Program-made: the position numbers and the translations under genes
Shown: positions 7,400 through 17,597 of the stretch, in pieces
Position numbering within the stretch: position 1 is the stretch's first letter
Layout of the letters: each line of letters starts with the position of its first letter
Notes under the pieces: generated by a model
Database searches by the model: none
What the model was told of the DNA's origin: nothing
The model's input: the letters and a program-made list of their open reading frames with translations, nothing else
NCBI GenBank assembly: GCA_963722715.1
Contig: CAVROA010000023.1
Location: 124,001 to 188,000 of the forward strand
Length of the DNA stretch: 64,000 bases
From: DASQGA01 sp963722715
Lineage (GTDB): Bacteria > Actinomycetota > Thermoleophilia > Gaiellales > Gaiellaceae
Direction of reading: 5' to 3'

Positions 7400-9186
7400 G
7401 AGCGTCGCTCCCCGTTCAGATTCAGCACGGCGAGAAAGGCCTCCTGCGGGATCTCCACCGTTCCGACCTGCTTCATCCGCTTCTTCCCTTTTTTCTGCCG
7501 CTCGAGGAGCTTTCGCTTGCGGCTGATGTCGCCGCCGTAGCACTTCGCAAGCACGTCCTTGCGGCGCGCCTTGATCGTCTCGCGCGCGATGATCCGCGAG
7601 CCGATCGCCGCCTGAATAGGCACGTCGAACATCTGCCGCGGGATCTCCTGGCGGAGCCGCTCGACGAGCGCGCGGCCCCGGTCATAGGCGAATTCGCGGT
7701 GGACGATCAGAGAGAGTGCGTCGACCGGGTCGCCCGCGAGCAGGATGTCGACGCGGACAAGCTCGCCCTCCTGGAACCCGGTGACGTCGTAGTCGAAGCT
7801 GGCATAGCCCTTGGTGCGGCTCTTCAGCTGGTCGTAGTAGTCGTAGACGATCTCCGCAAGCGGGAGGTCGTAGGTTAGGAGCACGCGGTTCTCGCTCAGG
7901 TACTCCATGTGGTCGAACTGGCCGCGCCGCTCGTTGTTCAGCTCCATCACCGTGCCGACGTACTCCTTCGGGACGATCGTCGTAGCCCGGATGAACGGCT
8001 CCTCCACGCGTTCGAACTCCCGCGGAAACTCGGCCGGATTGTGGACCTCGAGCTCCTCGCTGACGTGAGTGATCACGCGGTAGGCGACGTTCGGCGCGGT
8101 GACGAGGAGGTCGAGGTCGAACTCGCGCTCGAGACGCTCGCGCACGATCTCCATGTGGAGGAGGCCGAGGAAGCCACACCGGAAGCCGAAGCCAAGGGCC
8201 CGGGAGGTCTCGGGCTCGTAGAAAAGCGATGCATCGCTGAGCTTCAGCCTCTCGAGCGCGTCGCGAAGCTCCGGATAATCGTCGGATTCGGTCGGGAAGA
8301 GGCCCGCGAAGACGGTCGGCTTCACGTCCTTGTACCCCGGAAGGGCTTTGTCGGCCGGGCGCTCCTCGCTGGTCAGCGTGTCGCCGACCCGAAGCCGGCT
8401 CACGTCCTTCAACCCGGTCATGACGTAGCCGACCTCTCCCGCCTCGAGCGAGGCCGTCGGAACCCGGTCCGGCGAGAAGAAGCCGAGCTCCTCCGGCTCG
8501 AATCGTGTTCCCTGTGCCATAGCCCGGAGGCGCTCCCGCGGTCGGAACGAGCCGTCCACCATGCGGACGAACGCGACGACGCCTCGGTACTGGTCGTAGG
8601 AGGAGTCAAAGACGAGCGCCCGCGCGGGAGCCTCAGGATCGCCGCCCGGAGCGGGGATCCGCTCCACAATCGCGTCGAGAACGGCCTCGACCCCCTCGCC
8701 GGTCTTCGCAGAGATCCTCAGCACCCGCTCGGGGTCCTCGCCGACGAGCTCTGCGACCTCGGTCGCGGTGGCGTCCGGATCTGCCTGCGGGAGGTCGATC
8801 TTGTTGACGACCGGGACGATCTCGAGGTTGTTCTCGATCGCCAGGTAGGCGTTCGCGAGCGTCTGAGCCTCGATCCCCTGCGCGGCGTCGACGACGAGGA
8901 GCGCGCCCTCACACGCCTGGAGCGCACGCGAGACCTCGTACGTGAAGTCCACGTGCCCGGGCGTGTCGATCAGGTTCAGCTGCTGGCCCTTCCACTCGAC
9001 GCGGACGGCCTGCGCCTTGATCGTGATGCCGCGCTCCCGCTCCAGGTCCATCGTGTCGAGCACCTGGTCGCGCATCTCCCGGGCTGTGAGCGTGTCGGTT
9101 ACCTCGAGAATGCGGTCGGCCAGGGTCGACTTGCCATGGTCGATGTGGGCCACGATGGAGAAGTTGCGGATGCGGTCGAGACTCAT
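7396..9186 (-). CDS. lepA: Translation elongation factor 4 (LepA)
   Basis: A 596-aa translational GTPase. It starts MSLDRIRNFSIVAHIDHGKSTL, carrying the G1 motif AHIDHGKS, then G2/G3 (RGITIK, DTPGHVDF) and NKID, EF-G-like domains and the LepA-specific C-terminal domain ending in ERQKKGKKRMKQVG. It can back-translocate ribosomes. Length is typical (about 600 aa). The ATG overlaps the murJ stop by ATGA, and its own stop overlaps hemW the same way, giving a coupled murJ-lepA-hemW chain. Confidence 0.97.
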   Translation of the reverse strand: MSLDRIRNFSIVAHIDHGKSTLADRILEVTDTLTAREMRDQVLDTMDLERERGITIKAQAVRVEWKGQQLNLIDTPGHVDFTYEVSRALQACEGALLVVDAAQGIEAQTLANAYLAIENNLEIVPVVNKIDLPQADPDATATEVAELVGEDPERVLRISAKTGEGVEAVLDAIVERIPAPGGDPEAPARALVFDSSYDQYRGVVAFVRMVDGSFRPRERLRAMAQGTRFEPEELGFFSPDRVPTASLEAGEVGYVMTGLKDVSRLRVGDTLTSEERPADKALPGYKDVKPTVFAGLFPTESDDYPELRDALERLKLSDASLFYEPETSRALGFGFRCGFLGLLHMEIVRERLEREFDLDLLVTAPNVAYRVITHVSEELEVHNPAEFPREFERVEEPFIRATTIVPKEYVGTVMELNNERRGQFDHMEYLSENRVLLTYDLPLAEIVYDYYDQLKSRTKGYASFDYDVTGFQEGELVRVDILLAGDPVDALSLIVHREFAYDRGRALVERLRQEIPRQMFDVPIQAAIGSRIIARETIKARRKDVLAKCYGGDISRKRKLLERQKKGKKRMKQVGTVEIPQEAFLAVLNLNGERRS

Positions 9187-10811
9187 ACAGAGGGTCGAGA
9201 GCGGCGCAGCAGGGAAAGCAGCGCATCGAGCTCCCGAATACGAAGGATACGGGCCGCACCCAGGAACGCTGCGACCCCAAGCGTGACGCCCAGCCCCACC
9301 GACGCGATCTGAGCCCAAAGCGACCGCCCGAGCAGCGAGTCGAAGCCGTACCACGTGCCGTACGCGACCCCGGCCGCCAGGGCCGCTGCGACCGCGGTGC
9401 GCAGGTAAGCATCCAACGTCTGACGCCCTTGCAGCCGCCCGAGGCGGCGGCGCAGCAGAACGAGCAGCGCCACGGTGCCGGCGATGTTCACGATCGAGGT
9501 CGCCAGCGGGATTCCCCAAATGCCGACGCGAAAGAGCGCGGCGTCGAGAACCACGTTCAGGATCAGGTTCCCGAGCGCAACCGCAGTCGGGATCCAGGCG
9601 TTCTGCAGGCTGAAGAACGCACGGTTCAGCATCAGCATCGTCCCGTTGAAGGTCAGGCCGATGACAAAGGCGGCGAGAGCGTGGGCAACGATGGTCGTCT
9701 CCTCGTCACCAAAGGCGCCGCGCTCGTAGAGGAGCCGTACGATCGGGACCGACAGGACCGCTGTGATGGCGCTGGCAGGCAGTAGGAGGAAGCCGATCTG
9801 GCGGAGGCCGCTCGAGACCGTCTCTCGAAAGCCATCCGTGTCGGCGCGCGCGGCGAGCCGCGAGAGCGCCGGGAAGAGCACCGTCGCAACCGCGACCGCA
9901 AAGATCCCCTGCGGCAACATGTAGATCCGGAAAGCGGCGTCGATCGCGCTCGGGGCCAGGAGCGGATCGATATACCGCGCTGCGAAGAACGTGTCGACGA
10001 GCAGGTTGAAGTTGATCAGCCCGATGCCAAGTGTCACGGGGACCATGAGCGCGAAGATGCGCTTGACGGCAGGGTCGCGAACGTCGATCGCCATTCGGAG
10101 CCGACCGTCGAGGCCGCGGAGCCACGGAATCGGAAACAGGAACTGGATCAGCGTGCCCGCGACAACGCCGCCCGCATAGACGTAGAGCTCGGCCGAGGGG
10201 CTGTCCGCTCGGGGCACGCCCACGACTAGGGCGACGATGATCGCCAGGTTCCAGAGCACGGGCGTCAACGCCGGCACCGTGAACTGCTCGTAGCTGTTCA
10301 GGATCCCGACGACGACACCCGAAAGCCCGAGCAGGACGACGATCGGGAAGAGCACGCGCGAGAGGCCGACGACGAGATCCTGCTCAGCTCCTTCGTACCC
10401 GAACGGCCGCATCACCCAGGGGGCGAGGAGCATGAACAGGGCGGTGACGCCGCCCAGCCCGAGCAGCATGAGCCAGAAGATCGTCGACGCGACTCGCCAG
10501 GCCCGGGCCTTGTCGCCCTTCTCCAGCATTTCGCTGAAGATCGGGACGAAGGCCGCCGAGAGCGCCGAGTCGGCGACGAGCGCCCGCACGAGGTTCGGAA
10601 CCTGGAACGCGACCGTGAACGTGTTGATCGAGCCCTCGACGCCGAAGTAGCGGCGAACGACGATCTCGCGGAAGAGCCCGAAGAAGCGCGAGAGAAGGGT
10701 TGCGAGCGAGAAGAGGGCCGTTGACCTGGCAAGCCGGCGGCGGTGCGCCCCTCCCGCGAGGTCGGAGGCCGCAGACCGCTCGGCCGCAGGGTCTTCGGGG
10801 CGATCCGCCAT
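9183..10811 (-). CDS. murJ: Lipid II flippase MurJ
   Basis: A MATE-like polytopic membrane protein of 542 aa from ATG 10811, with about 14 hydrophobic segments, the LLSRFFGLFREIVVRRYFG start typical of MurJ/MviN and the conserved NSYEQF and RIYMLPQGIFAVAVATVLFP stretches. It flips lipid-linked peptidoglycan precursor across the membrane. A longer form from GTG 10865 is possible; I prefer 10811 because a TACGAT -10 box lies eight bases upstream, fitting a near-leaderless message. It is divergent from rpsT. Confidence 0.93.
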   Translation of the reverse strand: MADRPEDPAAERSAASDLAGGAHRRRLARSTALFSLATLLSRFFGLFREIVVRRYFGVEGSINTFTVAFQVPNLVRALVADSALSAAFVPIFSEMLEKGDKARAWRVASTIFWLMLLGLGGVTALFMLLAPWVMRPFGYEGAEQDLVVGLSRVLFPIVVLLGLSGVVVGILNSYEQFTVPALTPVLWNLAIIVALVVGVPRADSPSAELYVYAGGVVAGTLIQFLFPIPWLRGLDGRLRMAIDVRDPAVKRIFALMVPVTLGIGLINFNLLVDTFFAARYIDPLLAPSAIDAAFRIYMLPQGIFAVAVATVLFPALSRLAARADTDGFRETVSSGLRQIGFLLLPASAITAVLSVPIVRLLYERGAFGDEETTIVAHALAAFVIGLTFNGTMLMLNRAFFSLQNAWIPTAVALGNLILNVVLDAALFRVGIWGIPLATSIVNIAGTVALLVLLRRRLGRLQGRQTLDAYLRTAVAAALAAGVAYGTWYGFDSLLGRSLWAQIASVGLGVTLGVAAFLGAARILRIRELDALLSLLRRSRPSV

Positions 10812-10819
10812 CGCCGGGA

Positions 10820-10825
10820 ATCGTA
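10820..10825 (-). promoter_or_regulatory. -10 box for murJ
   Basis: TACGAT on the minus strand, eight bases ahead of the ATG at 10811. A transcript from it would have a leader of about two bases. It supports the shorter MurJ start. No clear -35 seen. Confidence 0.4.
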
Positions 10826-10914
10826 GGGAAGGGGCCGCCCGGAGCCGTCGGCTGTCCGGTTCCACCGGGAGTTGAAGAGGCGTCCCGGAGTCGGGGCCTC
10901 GGCCGGAGCTTTGC

Positions 10915-10920
10915 TAGGAT
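10915..10920 (+). promoter_or_regulatory. -10 box for rpsT
   Basis: TAGGAT about 33 bases before the rpsT start; expected transcription start near 10927 would give a leader of about 27 nt with a pyrimidine-rich stretch (GGGCTCTTTTTCTGCC) and no evident Shine-Dalgarno. No good -35 at 16-18 bp. Confidence 0.4.
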
Positions 10921-10953
10921 GCGGGCGCCCGCAGGTCGGGCTCTTTTTCTGCC

Positions 10954-11214
10954 ATGCCGAACATCAACCAACAGAAGCACAGGGTCCGTAGCGCCGCGCG
11001 GCAGCGGCTGGAGAACCTGCGCTGGCGCTCGACCGTCAAGACGCTGCAGCGGCGACTCGAGGCCGCGGTAGCCGACGGAGACAAGGAGCGCATTGCGAGC
11101 GAGCACCGGGAGCTCGTTCGCTGGCTCGACAAGGCCGCTGCCCAGGGCGGCATGCACAAGAACCGGGCCGCCCGCAAGAAGTCTCAAGCCGCCAAGCTCG
11201 TCGCCTCGACCTAG
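10954..11214 (+). CDS. rpsT: 30S ribosomal protein S20
   Basis: An 86-aa basic helical protein that begins MPNINQQKHRVRSAARQ and ends with the family pattern GGMHKNRAARKKSQAAKLV. S20 binds 16S rRNA early in 30S assembly. Its place between the lepA block and holA is conserved in many bacteria. It is transcribed divergently from murJ and convergently with holA. Confidence 0.97.
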   Translation: MPNINQQKHRVRSAARQRLENLRWRSTVKTLQRRLEAAVADGDKERIASEHRELVRWLDKAAAQGGMHKNRAARKKSQAAKLVAST

Positions 11215-11316
11215 CCCGCGCGCGATCGCTGCTTGACAGCACGGGCCCGGGACACCCGCGGCCCACCTCCCGCTTTTAAGCCTAACGAGGGAAGTCGCGC
11301 GTGTGGCGCGCGGAGT

Positions 11317-11332
11317 GTGACGGCTTCGTCAC
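11317..11332 (+). terminator. Small hairpin between convergent rpsT and holA
   Basis: GTGACG and CGTCAC form a perfect 6-bp stem around a GCTT loop in the 172-bp gap between rpsT and holA. There is no T-tract, so termination activity is uncertain. The rest of the gap shows no gene. Confidence 0.3.
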
Positions 11333-11386
11333 CGGCTGTTTCGGATCCTGCGCGCGGAGCCAGCGAGCTGGCCCAGAGCTCGCCTG

Positions 11387-12358
11387 CTAGTGGTGTGCTA
11401 GCTCCGGTGTCCTCGTGACGCCGACGACTCCGCGAATCAGCTCGAGCTCACCGGCCAGGCGGCTCGCGCCTTTCAGCGCCTCGTCCAGCTCGGCGAGGCG
11501 CACGATCGCGTCGTCGAGCTCCGCACGCGTGTAATTCCGGGAGTGATCGAGCGCCTTGCGGACTCGGAACTCGTGCCTGCGGACCTTCTTCGCGATCTCC
11601 TTTGTGGCCAGGCCTTCCTCCGCGAAGACCTGGACGGCGCGAACGAGCTCGACCTGGCCCGTCAGCTTCATCGCGACGACGAACGAGTCGTTGTGCTCCA
11701 GCGCGGCCTCGCACGCCTCCAGCGTTGCCTGGAGGTTCCGCGATCCCCAGGCGTCACCTAGCGCCCACCCCGGCGGTTCATGCGCGGAGACGGCGAGCTG
11801 CTCGACCTCTCGCCGTGTCACGGGCTCGGTTCCGGCCCACGCGGAGATCTTCTCGAGCTCAGTGGTCAGTGCTGTCGGGTCGTCGCCGACGATCTCGATC
11901 AGGGCGCGCACCGCCTCACCATCCAGTTGGAGGTGTAGCCCTTCCAGCTGTGCCCGTACCCAGGCCGGTAGATCTCGCGGCTTCGGGATGTCGTACGTGA
12001 GCACCTTCCCGCCCTTCTTCAGCGCATCGGCGAGCGTCGAGGCTTTGGGCGGCTCCTCGGTGACGAGTGCCAAGATCGATCCAGGCGTCGGATCGACGAG
12101 ATACGCAGCAATCGCCTGGGCGTCCTCGGCTTTCCAGCGCTCGACCCCTTCGACCACGACCAGCCGGTCGGCTTCGGACCCGAAAAGACCCATCGCGTTG
12201 CAGGCCTCAACAGCGGCCGCACCGCTCGTGTCGGAGGCATGCAACAGCTCCAGGGTCTCGTTTCCGATCCTGGCGCGGAGCCTGCTCAGCGCCCGCCGCA
12301 CCTTCGACCCGTCGGTCCCGGTCAGAAGGTAGACAGGGAGAAGCGGCTCGCGGGACAT
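11387..12358 (-). CDS. holA: DNA polymerase III subunit delta
   Basis: A 323-aa HolA-type clamp-loader subunit. It starts MSREPLLPVYLLTGTDGSKVRRAL with the conserved degenerate-nucleotide-site region, and carries the family signatures LALVTEEPPK and LIEIVGDDPTALTTELEKISAW, followed by the C-terminal collar domain. It opens the beta sliding clamp. A TATGCT -10 box eight bases upstream suggests its own near-leaderless promoter inside the comEC end. It points toward rpsT. Confidence 0.92.
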   Translation of the reverse strand: MSREPLLPVYLLTGTDGSKVRRALSRLRARIGNETLELLHASDTSGAAAVEACNAMGLFGSEADRLVVVEGVERWKAEDAQAIAAYLVDPTPGSILALVTEEPPKASTLADALKKGGKVLTYDIPKPRDLPAWVRAQLEGLHLQLDGEAVRALIEIVGDDPTALTTELEKISAWAGTEPVTRREVEQLAVSAHEPPGWALGDAWGSRNLQATLEACEAALEHNDSFVVAMKLTGQVELVRAVQVFAEEGLATKEIAKKVRRHEFRVRKALDHSRNYTRAELDDAIVRLAELDEALKGASRLAGELELIRGVVGVTRTPELAHH

Positions 12359-12366
12359 CCGGACGG

Positions 12367-12372
12367 AGCATA
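12367..12372 (-). promoter_or_regulatory. -10 box for holA
   Basis: TATGCT on the minus strand, eight bases ahead of the holA ATG and just downstream of the comEC stop (12374-12376). It allows holA to be expressed apart from comEC/comEA. Confidence 0.4.
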
Positions 12373-12373
12373 G

Positions 12374-14656
12374 TCAGCGGTCGGTCCGGACCGAGAAGCT
12401 CCGCCCGTCGGATTCGATCACGACCCGTCCGTCCTCGTCCGTGCGATACACATCGAGTCCCGGGTCGCGTGCCAGCGCCGCGAGCGTCGAGGGTGTCGGG
12501 TGGCCGTAGTCGTTGCCCGTGCCGACCGAGATCACCGCGATCCGGGGATCCACCAGCTCGAGGAGCTCGGAGAGCCCCGGGTCGGACGATCCGTGATGGG
12601 CGACCTTCAGCACCTCGACCGGCGGCGGTCGAAGTGGCAGGGTCACTTCGGACTCGGCGTCGGCCGTCAGCAGGACGTCAAACGAGCCGTAGGTGGCGAG
12701 CAGGACGATTGCGTGATGGTGTGGATCCTCACTCTCGACGCCGGGCCCGTCCGGCCAGAGGACACGGAGGCGGAGCCGACCCAGCTGGTACACGAGCCCG
12801 ACCCGGGCCGGGACGATCCGGACGTGCTCCTGCCGCGCCTCTGCAAGCGCCACCCGCTCGTCGGAGCTGTGCGTCGGCTCGAGCGGATCGAGGACGAACC
12901 CGACCTCGAGACGATCGAGGATCTCCGCTGCGCCGCCCACATGATCCCGATGCGGGTGGGTGAGGACGATGGTCGCAAGCCGGGAGACTCCCAGCGCCCG
13001 TAGCTGGTTTGCGACCTCCGCCTCGGGAGGGCCCTCGTCCACGAGCACAGCACCCTGCGCCACCTCCAGCAGGATCGAGTCGCCCTGCCCGACGTCGAGA
13101 ACGGTCACACGAAGGCCGCCCGGCGGTGGCGGTGGAGCATCCTCGCCGGCCGAGCGCCAGGCGAGACCGAGAATCGCCGCCATGGCCGCGAGTGCGAGGG
13201 CGCGCCGGCCGCGCGGAGGACGAAGGCGCGTGGCGATAACGATCACGACCAGACCGCCGGCGACGACGGCAACTCCTTCCCCGGAAGACACCTGCGCATG
13301 CGGGAGCCCGCCAACGAGACGAGCGCTGAGCGCGAGATAGGCGGCCAGCCAGCCGTTCAGCCACCCGAGCGCAAGAGCCGCCGCCGGGAGAATCGGATCG
13401 AGCAGTGTCGCTGCGAACGCGAGTGCCAGGAGGGGTGCGACGACCGGTTCCGCCAGAGCGTTCCCGAGCACGGAATACACGGGAATGGAGCCGAACTCGA
13501 GCCAAAGGATCGGCGCCGTCACGACTCCACAGGCGGCGGAGACCGCGAGCGCTGCTGCGAGTCGGCGGGGCAACGGGTAACCCTCCAGACGCCGCTCGAC
13601 TCGAGGAACGGCGACGAAGATCGCGGAGACGGCCGCGAACGACAACTGAAAGCCCGGCTCGAGCAGGGCGTACGGCGTCGCCGCCATCAGCACAGCTGCT
13701 CCCACCAGGAGCGCGTACCAACGGTCGGCGGGCCGGGAAGCGAGCCATGCCAGCGACGCAAGCGATCCTGCGACCCCCGCCCGTACGACTGAGGGCTGCC
13801 ATCCGACCGCGGCGACGTAGGCGAGCACAGACAGGAGCGCGGCGACCTGCCCCGCCCAGCGAGGAAGGCCGAGGCCCCAGGCGAGCAGAAGCGCCCCCGC
13901 GATCACGTACGCGACGTTCTGGCCAGACACTGCCAGCAGGTGGTAGAGACCAGAGGCGCGGAAGTCATCGCGGAGCTCCTGATCGAGTCCCTCGTCCTCT
14001 CCCAGCACGACGCCGGCGACGACTGCTCTCCGCTCGCCCCTGAGCCCTGGTGCGAGTGACCGATCGACGCGTCGCCGCAGGGCGTCTGCGAGCCCTCCGA
14101 TCCCGCCCCGATGGCCGACGATGCGGTAGTCACGCGCGCGAAGGACGACGTGCACACCCTGCCGCCTCAGATAGGCAGCCTCGTCGAATCGTTCTCCCTT
14201 TTCTGCGCGACGGGGAAGACGAACACTGGCGACCACCTCGAGCAGCGAGCCCTGCGGCGGCGCGCGGCCGCGCGGGAGCTCGAGGCGCGAAAGCTCGTCT
14301 GTCCGCTCGGATCTGAACCTGCGCACCCGGATCGGGACCCGCACGGCGAACGCGCTACGGCGTGCCGGACCGGTCACCTCGACCAGCGCCGCCCCGGCTT
14401 CTCCGGCCGCGGGAGCTAGCTCGCTCCGGTCGATCTGGTCGAGTCGAGCGCTTCCCCACCAAAGGCCTGCAAGCAGGAGAGCCGTACCCAGGGCCACCGT
14501 ACGTCCTGCCCCGAGCCAGATCGAGCCGATCGCCAGGACCGCTGCCGCAAGCGCCAGAGCAAGAGTTGGGGTGCGGACGGCAAGCGATAGGCCGAGACCG
14601 GCGCAGAAGCAGCCAACGACGAGGTGCGGCGCGCGCAGCCGAGTCGGGCTCGTCAC
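12374..14656 (-). CDS. comEC: ComEC/Rec2 DNA-uptake channel with metallo-beta-lactamase domain
   Basis: A 760-aa membrane protein. The N-terminal third has hydrophobic segments and an OB-like DUF4131 region; the competence domain (YHLLAVSGQNVAYVIAG) follows; the C-terminal third is a metallo-beta-lactamase fold with LDVGQGDSILLE and the metal motif THPHRDHVGG. ComEC carries single-stranded DNA across the membrane during transformation, and the C-terminal domain is thought to degrade the second strand. The GTG start at 14656 overlaps the comEA stop (GTGA), so the pair is coupled. All expected domains are present. Confidence 0.95.
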   Translation of the reverse strand: MTSPTRLRAPHLVVGCFCAGLGLSLAVRTPTLALALAAAVLAIGSIWLGAGRTVALGTALLLAGLWWGSARLDQIDRSELAPAAGEAGAALVEVTGPARRSAFAVRVPIRVRRFRSERTDELSRLELPRGRAPPQGSLLEVVASVRLPRRAEKGERFDEAAYLRRQGVHVVLRARDYRIVGHRGGIGGLADALRRRVDRSLAPGLRGERRAVVAGVVLGEDEGLDQELRDDFRASGLYHLLAVSGQNVAYVIAGALLLAWGLGLPRWAGQVAALLSVLAYVAAVGWQPSVVRAGVAGSLASLAWLASRPADRWYALLVGAAVLMAATPYALLEPGFQLSFAAVSAIFVAVPRVERRLEGYPLPRRLAAALAVSAACGVVTAPILWLEFGSIPVYSVLGNALAEPVVAPLLALAFAATLLDPILPAAALALGWLNGWLAAYLALSARLVGGLPHAQVSSGEGVAVVAGGLVVIVIATRLRPPRGRRALALAAMAAILGLAWRSAGEDAPPPPPGGLRVTVLDVGQGDSILLEVAQGAVLVDEGPPEAEVANQLRALGVSRLATIVLTHPHRDHVGGAAEILDRLEVGFVLDPLEPTHSSDERVALAEARQEHVRIVPARVGLVYQLGRLRLRVLWPDGPGVESEDPHHHAIVLLATYGSFDVLLTADAESEVTLPLRPPPVEVLKVAHHGSSDPGLSELLELVDPRIAVISVGTGNDYGHPTPSTLAALARDPGLDVYRTDEDGRVVIESDGRSFSVRTDR

Positions 14657-15249
14657 AGGTCGACGAGCGTCTTCAGCTCCTCGAGCCGGGCCGGTCCGAT
14701 CCCCGGAACGGCATCGAGCTCCTCGACGGCCTGGAAGGCGCCGTGCTCCGTTCGATAGGCCAGGATCTTCTGAGCGGTCACCGGCCCGACCCCGGGCAGC
14801 GTGTCGAGCTGCTCGAGCGTCGCGGAGTTCAGATGGATCTTCCCGCCAACCCCGGTGGAACCCGCGATACCTCCTGCGGCGGCTGTCGTCGGGACCGGGT
14901 CGCCACGGGCCGGGACCAGCACCTGCTGTCCGTCCGCAACCGGAGAGGCGAGGTTTACGAGCTCGAGAGCCGCTTTCGGCTTTGCTCCTCCAGCCTGGCG
15001 AATCGCATCCGCGGTGCGGCTGCCTTCCCGCAGTCGATAGAGGCCCGGCTTTCGCACCGCGCCGACCACATGGACGAGCAGAATGCGGGCAGGCGCTGTC
15101 TCAGCCGCGAGCGTGCCGGCGGGCGCCCGCAACGCTTGCTCGCGAGCTTGATCGTCCTCCCCGCCCAGCGCGAAGCGACCGCCGATGGCGAGGAGCAGGA
15201 GGACGGCGAGAGCGTAGGAGGCTGCACGCCGGCGCGAGATCGTCGGCAT
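14653..15249 (-). CDS. comEA: ComEA-like competence protein (SLBB plus helix-hairpin-helix)
   Basis: A 198-aa protein with one N-terminal membrane helix (YALAVLLLLAIGGRFAL), an SLBB domain (VVGAVRKPGLYRL, then VLVPARG) and a C-terminal tandem HhH domain (IHLNSATLEQLDTLPGVGP, then ELDAVPGIGPARLEEL). It binds double-stranded DNA outside the membrane and passes it to ComEC. I chose the ATG at 15249 since it places a short basic tail before the helix; an upstream GTG would add an unsupported 61 residues. It is coupled to comEC. Confidence 0.93.
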   Translation of the reverse strand: MPTISRRRAASYALAVLLLLAIGGRFALGGEDDQAREQALRAPAGTLAAETAPARILLVHVVGAVRKPGLYRLREGSRTADAIRQAGGAKPKAALELVNLASPVADGQQVLVPARGDPVPTTAAAGGIAGSTGVGGKIHLNSATLEQLDTLPGVGPVTAQKILAYRTEHGAFQAVEELDAVPGIGPARLEELKTLVDL

Positions 15250-15359
15250 CTGCACTCGATCGATGCTCGCGTGGAAAGGCGCGCGAGTGGCGCGCCGAAC
15301 GTGCCAGAACGAACACGAATTCCTTGCCACGTGAACCCGGGTGGCACAAGATCGAGCGC

Positions 15360-15996
15360 GTGACCAACCAGCTCGTGGGTTTTCTCGGCGTCGCCCTGCT
15401 CGTGATCGCGGTCCCGGGACCGGATACCGCATTGACGATCCGGAACACGCTCGCCGGGGGGCGGGGGGCCGGTGTCTTCACTGCGCTCGGAGTTGCAACC
15501 GGGCAAGCAGTGTGGACGCTCGCGACGTGCACGGGCCTCGCGGCGCTCCTGCTCGCGTCGGAGCCGGCGTTCCTCGCACTCAAGCTCATCGGCGCGGGCT
15601 ATCTCGTATTCCTGGGAGCGCAGGCCATGCTCGGGGCCCTGAGCTCAGCCTACGGCCGATCCCGCGCGGTGGCGGCCGCTCCCTCGCGCCGGAGAATTGA
15701 CCGCCGCGTCGCCCTGCGCCAGGGCATGGTCAGCAACCTCGGGAACCCGAAGATGGCGGTCTTCTTCACCAGTCTCCTGCCTCAGTTCGCGCCAGGCTCC
15801 GGCACCTCGTTCTCCGCGCTCCTCCTGCTCGGCCTCGTCTTCTGCTCGCTGACGCTCGCGTGGCTGGCCGCGATACGCGATGGCTGTCGCGAAGGCGGGC
15901 GACTATCTGCGCCGGTCCGGAATTGGTCGCGCGATCGAAGGAGTGACCGGCGCCGTTCTCATCGCGCTCGGGTTCCGCGTCGCAACCGAGCGCTGA
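15360..15996 (+). pseudogene. LysE-family exporter disrupted by a +1 frameshift
   Basis: The reading frame from GTG 15360 encodes a LysE/RhtB-type amino-acid exporter: AVPGPDTALTIRNTLAGG, the GVATGQAVWTLA helix, then GNPKMAVFFTSLLPQF. After LTLAWLAA, at about 15873, the frame is lost; adding one base (an extra A in GCGATACGCG) restores it as a second frame that encodes a normal C-terminal helix ending FRVATER and stopping at 15996. The joined protein would be 211 aa, the usual family length. Either the gene is inactive or there is a single-base sequencing error. It sits between comEA (divergent) and aceA (convergent). Confidence 0.82.
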
Positions 15997-16001
15997 AATC
16001 T

Positions 16002-17303
<1,302 letters not shown>

Positions 17304-17332
17304 GCCTCTCCCCTAGTTGTTGACGTACGACA

Positions 17333-17353
17333 GACGGCGCCTCGGGCGCCGTC
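17333..17353 (-). promoter_or_regulatory. Perfect hairpin ahead of aceA
   Basis: GACGGCGCC and GGCGCCGTC form a perfect 9-bp stem with a 3-nt loop, about 30 bp upstream of the aceA start. It may terminate the small upstream ORF or structure the aceA leader. No T-tract follows. Confidence 0.4.
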
Positions 17354-17382
17354 GGGCCAAGCTCGAGTCGGGCCGCGCCGGC

Positions 17383-17523
17383 CTAATCTCGCTCGTGATC
17401 ACGCTCGCACCAATCAGGACAGGTGCACTCCGCCACCTCGGCGGTGCAGAGCGTCATGACCGGCCTCAGGTCGGGCACGACGGGCGCGTCTCTCTCGACG
17501 ATCTCGTAGCTCGAATGCAGCAT
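17383..17523 (-). CDS. Possible small Cys-rich protein, 46 aa
   Basis: An ATG-TAG reading frame between aceA and the LysR gene. It ends with a compact Cys/His motif, CTAEVAECTCPDWCERDHERD in spirit: four Cys plus a His within 20 residues, with CPDWC and RDH adjacent. Short actinobacterial proteins with CPxWC...DH patterns exist, and the motif could bind zinc. GAGG about 14 nt upstream is a weak ribosome site. Whether it is expressed is unknown; the low-complexity first half gives no help. It is colinear with aceA. Confidence 0.4.
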   Translation of the reverse strand: MLHSSYEIVERDAPVVPDLRPVMTLCTAEVAECTCPDWCERDHERD

Positions 17524-17563
17524 CGTCCGAGTCTAGGCCTCGGAGCTCCATTCGCATAATCGT

Positions 17564-17596
17564 TTGCTTAGATCGAATACATAGATATGATCTATG
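17564..17596 (+). promoter_or_regulatory. lysR-type gene promoter with overlapping LTTR box
   Basis: TTGCTT (17564-17569), a 16-bp spacer and TATGAT (17586-17591) form a promoter whose start point would fall on the GTG at 17598, so the mRNA is probably leaderless. A perfect inverted repeat, CATAGAT-ATG-ATCTATG (17580-17596), covers the -10 and contains the T-N11-A pattern typical of LysR-type operators. This fits negative autoregulation. Confidence 0.55.
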
Positions 17597-17597
17597 A

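Noticed and set aside
9183..10865. MurJ start at GTG 10865
   Set aside because: It is possible, but the extra 18 residues look non-conserved and the TACGAT box ahead of 10811 favours the shorter form.
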